From Acarospora socialis (Eukaryota; Ascomycota; Lecanoromycetes; Acarosporales; Acarosporaceae): a DNA stretch of 64,000 nt. The stretch covers positions 997,001-1,061,000 of the forward strand of contig JAMYGW020000006.1 of the NCBI GenBank assembly GCA_025617375.2, given 5' to 3'. The notes under the pieces were generated by a model, which made no database searches, had not been told where the DNA came from, and saw only the letters and a list, made by a program, of their open reading frames with translations. Positions 33,306-43,976 of this stretch are shown piece by piece (position 1 is the first letter of the stretch; every line of letters starts with the position of its first letter). The translations under genes were made by a program, and so were the position numbers.

Positions 33306-35663
33306 ATGCTCCACTACCGTTTTGACTCGGGCGCCGAGGTTCAAATGGCTACTACCCTTACGCCACCAGTGCCACTCAAAGACCACTGTTCAGTCGTCAA
33401 TAACAACACACTCTATGTCTACTCACCGCAAGCATTCCAGTCGATACAGTTACAGGAGGGTGGGAAATGGACGCAGCTGGCGATGGGCACATCCGTGGCA
33501 GGGGCGGCTTGTGTTCAGGTATTCCCAGCTGGCGATGCTTCAAAGGCAGCTCTTTACATCGTTGGCGGTTCGGCAAACTCCTCGACAACCGGATATTCGG
33601 GACTACAGCGATACTCTTTCTCAGATCAGAAGTGGAGTGACATAACGCCGGTAGTCCCGGTCACCAAGAATCGACAGAAACACGCCGCCACCTATTTGCA
33701 TGCTTCATCATCTATTCTGATCTATGCGGGTTCACAAGATGGCAACTCCTTACCATCTTCACAGACCTTCGCCATCTCAACGATTCCTCCCTATAACGTT
33801 CGCGCCTTCAGCTCTGACGCTCCGCCATTGGTGGAACCGGCGCTATTGCCGTGGAATGATAGTCACGCTGTGATGGTAGGGGGTGATTTGCAGAACAAGA
33901 GGATATACACTTTTTCACCCAACGACGGATGGCAGGCTCTGAACGTGAATTTGACCAACGGCCTCAAGGATCGGAGCAAAGTGCAATCCACTCTGGTGAA
34001 TGGGGATGATGGCAGCAAAGTTTTAGAGACTTTTGACACGACCACGTCGCCGAATACCGTAACACGAACCGTGTTGCTCAACGCCAATGGTCAGCCAGCT
34101 CGGCAGGGCGAGCAGGTGGGTAACCCTACTTCTTCTTCAGCTTCTCCTTCCTCGACAAATCCGCGCCCATCAAAGAGGCGGAAACGGAATCTGGCTCTCT
34201 CGGATTGGCCGTTATACAATAGTACACTTGCTCCTACAACGACAAGAACTGGATACTCCCTGGCTCAAGATTCCAAGGGTTTAGTGGTACTTTCAGGTGG
34301 CAACGATCAAGACCCATTGAGCGTTTTCGATCAGAGAAATAATCAATGGTTGAATGTTACTGCATTCTTTGGGGGGCAGCAAAGCTCAGACTCCAAATTC
34401 ACCTCGACGTCCTCTCCTACCACTAGTTCCAGTGCCAACCCTGCGGCATCGTCATCAGCGGGTGGCGAAATTGGTGGAGCTGACGCAGCTAGGAGGACTC
34501 AAACTCTGAAAATCCTGGGCGCAACTCTTGGCGCGATCTTTGGCGTAGCAGCACTTCTTGTGTGTTTACTACTACTGTTGAGACGCATTCGGAGACGGAA
34601 GGCGGCGCGACGCAGACAGCACTCACAAGGATTCCCTGAGGATCAGAAGAATCGGTTGAGCTTCGCAGACCAGGGAGCAAGCTTTATGAGCGAAGCAGGT
34701 GGTTCCTTTGGCTTAAATCGAGATCACCAATTCTTGACACCATCAGGGAGCTCAAACGCCATCACTTCCGGGCCAGCAGGTCTCAACAGGGGTCTGTTTG
34801 ACAAGGAGGAGGGCAGGGGCGACAACATGCGCTTCAACAAGGGTAAAAGACCGCTTGTACCCGTATTCCGGCCGGAGGACTCAACCGGCACAAGGAATAT
34901 CTCATTCGCCCGCGGTACTGAACAGACACCAACAAGCGCCGTAGCCGCAAGAACCGAGCCCCGTACCGACTCAGGATGGAGTAAATATTTCTCGGGCAAC
35001 AGCGCGACGAATCTCGTCAACATTCAGCCTGGCAGAATGACATACTTGTCACAGAGTCAGAGTTCCGAGTCCAATTATAGCGACTCTCGAGTCCAGAGCT
35101 CCAACCCTCACGGATCGGCCGAAGTGCCACCCCTCAGCTTCGGCGGCAAACCACTCGGCCACGTGAACAAAGGCAGTCCGACATTAAGCCACTCGGCCTC
35201 GGACACACGAGGCACCGGCCTCGCCTTGAGCGAAGGCATGACCGCCCACCTCTCCCGTCACAACTCGTCCAGCAGCCTATCCTCACTCAACGAGCGCGAA
35301 GACGCCTTCTCTTCCGGCATCTCGTCCAGCATCCAGGAGGAGACGACCTGGACGCCCGTCGGCACTCACGACTTTGAACAGCGGCCGCCCAGCAGCGTCT
35401 ACACCGACAACTCGCACGCGAGAGAGACGCGCATCCCAAGTTTCCCGTTCCCCATCGCGAGAGAGCGGGAGAGAGATCGCGCCAGTGCGGTGACGAGGTG
35501 GCCACCGGAAGTTACAGTCACACCGTTTCCGAGACGGGGAGATGGCGTTACGGTTACGGATGTAGAGGATTATGAGAGTAGGAGGAGGGATCCGGGAAGG
35601 CTTGAGGTGCACGAGGATATGAGTTGGTTGAATTTGGGCGGTTCCAGTCCGAATCCTTCTTGA
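33306..35663 (+). CDS. Kelch-like single-span membrane protein, N-terminus uncertain
   Basis: Open frame of 785 aa. The outer half has kelch-like glycine doublets (ALYIVGGSANSS, AVMVGGDLQNKRIYTFSP, LVVLSGGNDQDPLSVFDQ) and several N-glycosylation sites. A Ser/Thr-rich stalk leads to one membrane span (ILGATLGAIFGVAALLVCLL, residues about 400-420), a basic stop-transfer (RRIRRRKAARRR), and a long Ser-rich cytoplasmic tail with RTDSGWSKYFSGNSATNL, EETTWTPVGT, RPPSSVYT and DMSWLNLGG. I recall filamentous-fungal proteins with this tail as large kelch membrane proteins often mislabelled as splicing factor CLF1. Compared with them this one lacks roughly the first third and has no signal peptide from the Met at 33306, so the real start is probably upstream or has been lost. 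Confidence 0.65.
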   Translation: MLHYRFDSGAEVQMATTLTPPVPLKDHCSVVNNNTLYVYSPQAFQSIQLQEGGKWTQLAMGTSVAGAACVQVFPAGDASKAALYIVGGSANSSTTGYSGLQRYSFSDQKWSDITPVVPVTKNRQKHAATYLHASSSILIYAGSQDGNSLPSSQTFAISTIPPYNVRAFSSDAPPLVEPALLPWNDSHAVMVGGDLQNKRIYTFSPNDGWQALNVNLTNGLKDRSKVQSTLVNGDDGSKVLETFDTTTSPNTVTRTVLLNANGQPARQGEQVGNPTSSSASPSSTNPRPSKRRKRNLALSDWPLYNSTLAPTTTRTGYSLAQDSKGLVVLSGGNDQDPLSVFDQRNNQWLNVTAFFGGQQSSDSKFTSTSSPTTSSSANPAASSSAGGEIGGADAARRTQTLKILGATLGAIFGVAALLVCLLLLLRRIRRRKAARRRQHSQGFPEDQKNRLSFADQGASFMSEAGGSFGLNRDHQFLTPSGSSNAITSGPAGLNRGLFDKEEGRGDNMRFNKGKRPLVPVFRPEDSTGTRNISFARGTEQTPTSAVAARTEPRTDSGWSKYFSGNSATNLVNIQPGRMTYLSQSQSSESNYSDSRVQSSNPHGSAEVPPLSFGGKPLGHVNKGSPTLSHSASDTRGTGLALSEGMTAHLSRHNSSSSLSSLNEREDAFSSGISSSIQEETTWTPVGTHDFEQRPPSSVYTDNSHARETRIPSFPFPIARERERDRASAVTRWPPEVTVTPFPRRGDGVTVTDVEDYESRRRDPGRLEVHEDMSWLNLGGSSPNPS

Positions 35664-36655
35664 GCCGTCTTTCAAGTACGATATGCACGGACGATATCAG
35701 AAGAATACCTCCTTTTGTAGAATTGGTCTTTATAATTTTCGCTTCTTTTCGAGACTTCACATCGCATTGCATCTACGGGCGTGGAAGCGACATGCGGTTC
35801 CATTTCACATCCTTTCATCACACTTTTCGGACAGCTATCTACCTATTCACCTGATCTTCCGAGCTCACGGCGTTCTTCTCCCTCTTCGCTTTCTCACTTC
35901 TCTTCACTTCTTCGATATTTTGCCAGGCGCCTTGGGAGCTTCGAGTCGGTCGTTCTTCGCTTCTGATCGGCATCCGGTAATGTCTGCTCTGCTCCCCATT
36001 TCTTCTTCCGAACTCTCTGAGTAGCCTTTTTTCTCACCGCTTCCTTTCTGTACCTACGTGCCAATCGCGCTGCGGAAGAGGGAGGAGGAGCAAGCCCTAT
36101 ATTTCCGCAATAGTGGGCACGTGAAGAGCGTCGGGCTGATCTCATACCGTCCGTCTGTCCGGTGGAGACTTTGATCGTATTGCGTATGTATATAGTGCTC
36201 GCCCGTGCCATACGCTTTACGGAACGTAATGAACGAATAAGACCACCGGGACGTCTCAGCTGAATCGAGTCAGTGCGTGATGCAGAGCCCTCCTTGAGAA
36301 CTGCTACTGATGCAAGTAATACGCCACAACTCGTATTTTAAACAGCCTCCGCTAGGAAGGTGGAGGTAAGATAGGGTCGAGAGTGGTAAAGGAACTAGTT
36401 ACAGTATCTTAGAAATCACCTTGATCATTAGGGGGTTTTGTATGCAATCTGAATCAGCGTCTCAATCGGCTCTAAACCAAGCACGGTTTTACGCATTGTG
36501 AAAGGGAATCAATGACACCAAAGGTTGTTATTTGCACCTTCTGAACTCGTAGCATTTTTAAAGTTTACCTACCTTATTCTATCTGAGAGACACGCCCTGA
36601 CGCAGTCCTGGGAGTAGCGCACTGTTTACTTTACATCCTCGACAGATTACCAGAC
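35664..36655. other. Intergenic, nothing recognised
   Basis: About 1 kb between two plus-strand genes. It presumably holds the CWF19 promoter. No repeat, RNA gene or conserved frame was seen. Confidence 0.3.
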
Positions 36656-38885
36656 ATGACCCTCGAAGCCTTTGAAAAATCTCTGGCCCAGGATCACAAA
36701 GTGGCAGAGAAGAGTGGGGAGGGAGATGAACTAGCCGTTAAGAAGAGACGAGGACACCACCGTCACCACCACCACCACCATCACCGTTCAAAGCGACGTC
36801 ATCACGACGAACGTGATGATGACGACCAGCATAGGTCCAAACGAAGTAGACACTCCGAAAAGGACGACGGAGAAGAGCGGGAGCAAGCAAGGCGAAGGCA
36901 TGCACGCCGGAATCACAGCGCATCCCCGGACCCTGTGCAGGAGGAGGGAGATGAATGGGTGGAGAAGAGCGCCGGGTCCATCCATCAGACCGAAGAGGCC
37001 ACCAGCCAGCCACACAGGGGTTCTGGTGAGCTGAAGCGAGATGCGTGGATGGAAGCGCCGTCCGCGCTGGACGTCGACTACACGCAAAAGGGCTCCCGAA
37101 AAGCCCCGGAACCGAGCACGTCCAAGTCGATGCGGCCTGATTTCGAGTTGAAGATTCACGAGAAAGAGCTCAATAAACATCACCTACAAGATCTGGCGGA
37201 GGGTAAGGACGTTGCGGATCTAGAGGACGAGCCGGCGCAACACGAGGTGGACTACACGTTTGGCGACTCCGGTGCGCAATGGCGGATGACGAAGCTCAAG
37301 GCGGTTTACAGAGAGGCTGAAGAGAGTGGTCGGGATGTCGATGATATCGCGGTGGAGCGGTATGGGGATCTACGGGCCTTTGACGATGCGAGGGAAGAGC
37401 AGACGGAGCTGGAGAGGCGCGATACGTATGGGCAGGGCTACGTGGGGAAGGAGAAGCCGAGTGGGGAGCTGTTTCAGGAACGGAAGATGGAGTTGGGCTT
37501 ACGACGAGATCGTATGAAGAACGACGACGGACAAGAGGACAAGAAGTTGCCGCAGGGTGAGGTCGTCGACACGGGTACGGCCTCTACCCAGACAGTGCCG
37601 CTCGACCAAACGGGTTTAAACCGTCTGAAAGCTCAGATGATGAAGGCTAAGTTGCGAGGTTCATCTGAGGCAGCACAGCTCGAGGCAGACTACAACATTG
37701 CCATGTCGGCATTTGCGAATCGGAAGGAGCCTGAAGTGGTCGTCTTAGGAGCCATGGAGAGCCGAATGCTTGCTGGTAGTCGTAAAGCGGAAGTCAAGGC
37801 GGTAGAGAATAGAAGGGGTAGAGAAAGAGGGTTGGTGGAAGAGAACGAGGACATGAGTATCGAAGACATGGTGAGGGAAGAGAGAAGGACCAGAGGTCAG
37901 GCTGGAGGAGATGGTCAGAGATTTGCAGAGAGAATTGCCAAGGATGCAAAGTTCGACGTTCGTGTCCCGTCTATACGATTAGCTGCTACAGTACTGATTC
38001 GTGACTTGTAGAACGATCTCGAATACATGGATGAGAATGCCAATAAGTTGGCCAAGCGAGTCCAGAGGTCCGAGCTCAATCTCAAGAATATGGCGATCAG
38101 CGACTTTCAGAAGATGAACAGGATCCTAGATAACTGCCCATTATGCCATCACGAAGATACCGGCACTCCTCCCATAGCGCCAATCGTGTCTCTGGCGACT
38201 CGAGTGTATCTGACTCTCCCCACCGAACCTGAAATCAGCGATGGCGGAGCGTGCATTGTACCAGTCCAACACCGGGGAAACCTGATGGAGTGCGATGATG
38301 ACGAATGGGAGGAGATCCGAGTGAGCATGCATATGAGTCACTGCATTTTTCATATTACTGACTAGGATCTAGAACTTTATGAAGTGCCTGACGCGCATGT
38401 ACCACGACCAAGGCCGGGATGTGATCTTCTACGAGAACGCCGCGCAGCCTCAGCGGAAGAAGCACGCCGCCATGGAGGCGGTCCCGCTGCCTTACAGTTT
38501 AGGAGAGACCGCTCCAGCCTTTTTCAAGGAGGCCATTCTCTCCGCCGACGAGGAGTGGGCGCAGCACAAGAAGCTAATCGACACCCTCTCTCGCGCCAAG
38601 CAAGGCCTCGGAAAACTTGCCTTCCGTCGCTCGCTGGTGAAGGAGATGCCGTACTTTCACGTCTGGTTTGAGATTGACGGCGGCCTCGGTCACGTCGTCG
38701 AAGACGCCAACCGTTGGCCGAAGGGGGATCTGTTCGCCAGGGAGGTCCTTGGTGGGATGCTGGACGTCGAGCCGGATGTCATAAAGCGGCAAGGAAGATG
38801 GCAGAGAGGTGGAGATCGAAGGCTTGATGGGTTCCGCAAGCGGTGGAGAAAGTTCGACTGGACCAAAGTCCTCACCGAGGGATGA
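36656..38885 (+). CDS. cwf19: CwfJ-domain spliceosome protein CWF19 (CWF19L2 type)
   Basis: Three exons (36656-37957, 38012-38320, 38373-38885), 707 aa. The N-terminal half is charged and repetitive: a His-rich run (HHRHHHHHHHRSKRRHH), RS/KR-rich stretches, and a DFELKIHEKELN helix region. The C-terminal half contains the CwfJ C-terminal domains 1 and 2: NCPLCHHED with its Cys pair, LATRVYLTLPTEPEI, GACIVPVQHRGNLMECDDDEWEEIR, then FMKCLTRMYHDQGRDVIFYE, MEAVPLPYSLGE, PYFHVWFEIDGGLGHVVED and FDWTKVL. Cwf19 acts with late/intron-lariat spliceosomes and is related to the debranching helper Drn1. Intron 1 (54 nt) contains an in-frame stop, so splicing is obligatory there. The whole second half is missing from any single-frame reading. 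Confidence 0.92.
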
Positions 38886-39725
38886 GCTGTGGATCAAAGT
38901 CGTTGTTTGCTCAGCATCCCATCCGGGACAACTGGGTTGCCAGCGAAATATTTAAGCGCTGACGATAATCTTGCATAAGGCTATCTTAGACCGGGTCTGC
39001 GAAAGCCGCTTCAGATGTGTCACACCCATGTATACAACCACCTGTCACAGGAACACCCAGCGTTTATTCCCTCTAGCCCACATTGAAAGACTTGGAAGTA
39101 TCAGGCAGAAGGTGTATGGCAGTCAGAATATTGTCGCTGAGTTTTGGATTGATCTGGGATCATTCATGAGTTCCGTGGAATGTGCCTTATCTGTCTTCCG
39201 ATACATCCTTGTGCAACTGATGCAATGCAGGAGATCGGTGTCGTCTGCTCGGCTACCTTACGTGTTTACTTTCCTGACTTCAGAAGAAACCGCCCCTCGT
39301 CGATTGCAGGATATCACATGGAAGTAAAGCGTGGACATCAACGTAAATAGTGAGTGGGCGACAAGTTCAGGGCCTCATAAGCATGATGCATCAGGGAAAG
39401 TAATCCCGGCGCCATTCCTCGGTCGGTCCCCGCGCTACGTAAGGGTTTGCCGTTAACCCCACGCAGGGTCTGTGTGAAGTTGTGGACAAGGACCTAACGG
39501 CGTGGGAAGGGAAGGTCTTCAGTTGATTTGTCGTCTGTCTCCGGGTTACGGAGCAAACATTCGCAGCACGGACATAAAATCGAGATCATAGCTCTCTTAC
39601 CCACCTACCCACCTCAGGCATACACTTGATAAGGTAGAATATTTCCTAGAGCCTTTCCACTCTCCACGCCAATCTCACTGCTCATCTCTGTACTGCCACT
39701 AAGCTTCTTCCTCAACCTATTCAAC
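38886..39725. other. Intergenic, nothing recognised
   Basis: About 840 bp between two plus-strand genes. No supported gene or repeat. Confidence 0.3.
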
Positions 39726-41152
39726 ATGTCATCTTCTCAAAAGCCCAAAATCCTCCTACTCGGAACCATAGATCAGTGAGTCCCCGCACCAAACCCGCAC
39801 ACCCCACCATCGAACCCCACGGCTCCGGTAACGGCATCGTGAGGCGTTGACATTTCGCTCGAAGCAAGTCAGCCCGCGAAGAATGGCAGAACCTGAGCAG
39901 CATCGCGGACCTGGTCGAAACCGACGCCACGGAGCGCGACGAATTCATCAAGCAATGCGAAAGTGGGAAGTTTGACGGCGTCGTTGCCGCATACCGGACC
40001 TTTCCTTCTGTAAGCATCACCGGGAGGATCGATGAGGATTTGGTCAAGCATCTTCCCGAGAGTTTGAAGTTTATCTGTCATAACGGTACGCTCGGTTTAC
40101 TGCTGTTCTTGCGCTTGAGATGTTTATGAGGGGCGGAAGACCGGTTTGCGTGATGCTTATCTCTCTATCTGAACCTTTTGTGTATGCTCTACTTTGTGTC
40201 ACCATTGAATCACGCTTCGAAAATTATATGAGCCCCCTTCGGAGCGACAGACTCCCCAATCGAGCAGCGACTAAACCATTTCTTAGGTGCTGGCTATGAC
40301 CAAGTTGATGTCCCGGTCTGCACGTCCCGCGGTATCCATGTCTCGAACGTTCCCACCGCGGTGGACGATGCTACGGCCGATACGACCATGTTCTTGATTC
40401 TTGGTACCCTAAGGAACTATAACACCAGCATGCTCGCGTTGCGCAAGGGCGAATGGCGAGGGGATCCAGCCCCGCCTCTGGGTCATGACCCTCAGAACAA
40501 GGTGCTTGGAATACTTGGCATGGGAGGGATAGGGCGCAACTTGAAGAAGAAGGCAGAGGCGTTCGGCATGCGAGTACAGTATCACAACCGGAGTCAGTTG
40601 AGCGAGGAATTGAGCGGTGGGACCAAGTATTGCTCCTTTGACGAGCTGCTGAGTAGTTCGGACGTCATATCGCTGAATCTACCCCTCAACGTGAGTCCTT
40701 TCGTACCCTCGGACAACTGCCATCTTGCTGACACGGGCAAGCAAAACACCCGCCACATCATCAGCACGAAAGAGTTCGAGAAGATGAAACCGGGCGTCGT
40801 CATCGTCAACACGGCCCGAGGCGCCATCATGGACGAGGACGCTCTTGTGAAAGCGCTGGACAAGGGAACGATCCTGTCCTGCGGCCTCGACGTCTTCGAA
40901 GAAGAACCGAAGATCCATCCCGGTCTCATGTCCAACCCGCGAGTCATGCTCCTACCGCACATGGGGACTTGGACGGAGGAAGTAAGTCTCGCAACAACAT
41001 CATCCACTCCAGGGCTATGGAATTAGTCATCCATATACTAACGGCAGTAGACCCAAGCGAAGATGGAGAAGTGGAACATCAACAACGTCCGATCGGCGAT
41101 CGAGACGGGGAAGTTGCACAGTCCGGTGCCGGAACAGAAGGATATGGCATGA
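39726..41152 (+). CDS. D-2-hydroxyacid dehydrogenase (glyoxylate/hydroxypyruvate reductase type)
   Basis: Five exons (39726-39775, 39865-40085, 40287-40690, 40742-40981, 41051-41152), 338 aa, the usual family length. The N-terminus reads MSSSQKPKILLLGTIDHKSA once exon 1 is joined to exon 2. The nucleotide-binding loop is LGILGMGGIGRNLKKKA. The catalytic Arg lies in VIVNTARGAIMDEDAL, the Glu in SCGLDVFEEEP and the His in LLPHMGTWTEE. HNGAGYDQVDV forms at the exon 2/3 junction. The enzyme should reduce glyoxylate, hydroxypyruvate or another 2-keto acid with NAD(P)H in the cytosol. Exon 5 (TQAKMEKWNINNVRSAIETG) completes the C-terminal helix; stopping earlier would truncate the fold. The exact substrate cannot be told from sequence. 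Confidence 0.9.
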
Positions 41153-41785
41153 CGATGTGTGTTCCTAGCACTGGGAGGTGGCCTCTTCTCGATTCAACTC
41201 GTACGAAGTATCCCCTTATGATGTATCTACTCCGGGATTCGATATACTTGACCCTGGGTGGGTGGATAGACAGTCATAGGCAAAGCGAAACGTCCTCGGA
41301 CAGTTATTTCTGCATTTTGACACTCGGTTTCCAAGTCACGGTTCCCGTTGTAGGCCTCCACGTCAATCCACCGCGTCCACACTGCTGACTCTCATATCCT
41401 CCCCTTTGCCCGCATCGGTACTACACGGTAAAATGACTGTCCTGTTCTGGTGATATGATCTGACCTGAAAAGTAGTAAGTATGACATGGAGTACTCTATC
41501 TTCGTTGTATGCTTGCTCTGCTAGTGTTGTTCTTTGGATTGGTTGCCCTTTTGAAAGTCAGTCTCGTAACGAGGCCTCCTTCGAGCTTATGATCGATATC
41601 AAACCTTACGTAGCGAGATCGCCCTCAGCCTTATGCACGGACCAGAAAGACTAACACCTTAGCTCGAGTAAACGAAGAAGTGCAGTACACTGCAGAACCA
41701 AACCGCATACTCAAGCACTTCGAGACCACAGCATCCCATTCTACCTCTTAACACCGCACCGAAACACCGAAGCCTTGCACCAGCA
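41153..41785. other. Intergenic, nothing recognised
   Basis: About 630 bp between two plus-strand genes, including the GPN1 promoter. No supported feature. Confidence 0.3.
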
Positions 41786-43300
41786 TGGCGACGCAGCCTG
41801 TAGCCATCGTCTGCGTCGGCATGGCCGGTAAGCCCAAGCCCCAAAGCCCCCCTAACACCAACACCAATCCTCTCCTCCACAACACGCTCACCTCACAACA
41901 CTAACCTCCCTCTCTCTTCGCCCGCAGGATCCGGCAAAACAACCTTCATGCAACGCATCAACTCGCACCTGCACTCGCGACACACGCCTCCCTACGTCAT
42001 GAACCTCGACCCCGCCGTGTCGCGCGTGCCCTTCGCCTGCAACATCGACATCCGTGACTCGATCAATTACAAAGAGGTGATGTCGCAATACCGCCTCGGC
42101 CCCAACGGCGGCATCCTCACCTCCCTCAACCTCTTCGCCACCAAAGTCGACCAGATCATTTCCCTGCTAGAAAAACGCACCTCGCCATCCGCGCAGACGC
42201 AGACGGACGCTCCGACCGCGAACGAAGCCGGGCCCCGCCCGAAGAAGCCCATCTCGCACATCCTCATCGACACGCCCGGGCAGATCGAAGTCTTCGTCTG
42301 GAGCGCCTCGGGCAGCATCCTGCTGGACGCGCTGGCCTCGTCCTTCCCGACGGTGATCGCGTACGTCATCGACACGCCGCGGACGAGCTCGACGAGCACG
42401 TTCATGAGCAACATGCTCTATGCCTGCAGCATCCTGTACAAGACGAAGCTGCCCATGGTCCTGGTCTTCAACAAGACGGACGTGCGGGACGCGGCGTTCG
42501 CGCGCGAGTGGATGGTGGATTTCGAGAGCTTTCAGGACGCGCTACGCCGCGAGGAGGAGAGTGCAGGGGAGAACGGGGAGGGGGGAGGGGGGAGTGGGTA
42601 TATGGGCAGTTTGCTGAATAGCATGAGTTTGATGCTCGAGGAGTTTTATCGGCATTTGAGCGTCGTGGGCGTCAGTGCGGTGACGGGGCAGGGGGTGGAG
42701 GAGTTTTTTGACGCGGTGGAGGAGAAGAGGGCGGAGTTTGAGAGGGATTACAGGCCCGAACTCGAGCGACGGCGAAACGAACGGGAGAAAGAGAAGGTGG
42801 TGAGACGGGAAGGCGAGTTGGGACGGTTGATGGCGGATATGAACGTTTCGGCTTCTTCGGGTGCGAGTGCGTCGGCCGACGGAATGCGGAGAGCGAGAGC
42901 GGCGGCGGGGACGAAGACGGCGAATGGGAGGGGGAGGGTGAAGAGGGAGCCGGAAACGATTTCCGATATCGAGTCCTCTCCTTCCGATAATGACACCGGA
43001 GATCTAAACCACGGCAACAAGGACGACGACGACGACGACGAAGAAGAAGAAGAGGAGGAAGAAAAGCCCGCCCAACTCGTCGATCCGGACTCCTCGGATC
43101 CGGATAACGACAACGGCGGCGACGACAAGCGCGGCGAGAACGCGGACGGTCTGACGCAACGGTATAAACGCGCCCTGGCCGACGAGAGTGGTGGTGGTGG
43201 CAACGGCGGCGACGGAGGAGCGGATTTGGGGAGAAGGAAGAGGGAGGAGAAGGAGGAGATGGGCAAGTTGGCGCGGTATCTGAAGGCTGGGGGGATTTGA
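41786..43300 (+). CDS. GPN1: GPN-loop GTPase GPN1 (Npa3/XAB1)
   Basis: Two exons, 41786-41828 and 41928-43300, 471 aa. The P-loop [15 protein letters not shown] is split by the intron (GCC G / GA TCC), which proves the splice. [11 protein letters not shown] and the family-defining Gly-Pro-Asn insertion in [18 protein letters not shown] follow. [15 protein letters not shown] is G3 and VLVFNKTDV is G4. Npa3/Gpn1 helps assemble and import RNA polymerase II. The C-terminal ~150 residues form an Arg-rich then strongly acidic tail (an uninterrupted Asp/Glu run near 43022-43063) and a conserved-looking end ([19 protein letters not shown]). The 3' end converges on the Zn2Cys6 gene about 680 bp away. 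GC content and codon usage are high here compared with surrounding sequence. Confidence 0.94.
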
Positions 43301-43976
43301 ATCGGATCGAATCGTGTTGAAGATGGCTGAACTACTATTTGACTGGGTAGGATGCTTGTTCCGCTCAATGCGCATGCATGGTCGGGCGTTGGTGTGATTT
43401 TTAGACAAGGGCCGTGTATGGGTAAGGATGTTCTGGGCTTGCGAATGCTCCGGCACAGCCAGAATAGATAGGATACACGCCTCAAACGGAGTAGGAACTG
43501 TCTAATCCGTACGTAGCATTGCCAATTGACCATCAAGATGTCGATTCGATTCCGTTTAGAGCTAGAACTCGAGCTACCCGTAAAATGTGAAATAGCAAGA
43601 AGCAGAGACGCCATACTTGCCAAGCCATGCCGTGTAGAGTGATACTGGGACAGAACTTGTGACCAGGAAGATGAGAGAGAAAGAAAATGGTTAAAAGTAC
43701 ATTCTGAGTGTCGGACGTGAGCTGGTGAGCTCCCAGTAGTGGAGCGAGCATGCTGCATTTGAGATTTTGTGATTGCGACTCCATTAGCAAGGTGTATAAT
43801 GACATCCGGGTTTGGAAAATGGAAAGCTGCCGGTACCGTGATGCAAGGGTTGTGGATGGAAGTCGGAGGGAGAAGGCTTGCAGTCGCGATCTCGAGAGGT
43901 TGAATTGTGAAAGAATTGGTTTTTCATGCTGTTCGAGGGTATGAGAACAGCAACGCAAGTTCGAGTGTATGGTCTT
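43301..43976. terminator. Convergent 3' region, GPN1 / Zn2Cys6 gene
   Basis: About 680 bp between two tail-to-tail genes. It should hold both polyadenylation regions. No additional gene recognised. Confidence 0.35.

Noticed and set aside
42748-43758. Minus-strand 336-codon Ser/Pro-rich frame opposite the GPN1 tail
   Set aside because: It arises from the acidic and GC-rich repeats of the GPN1 C-terminus; no independent evidence.
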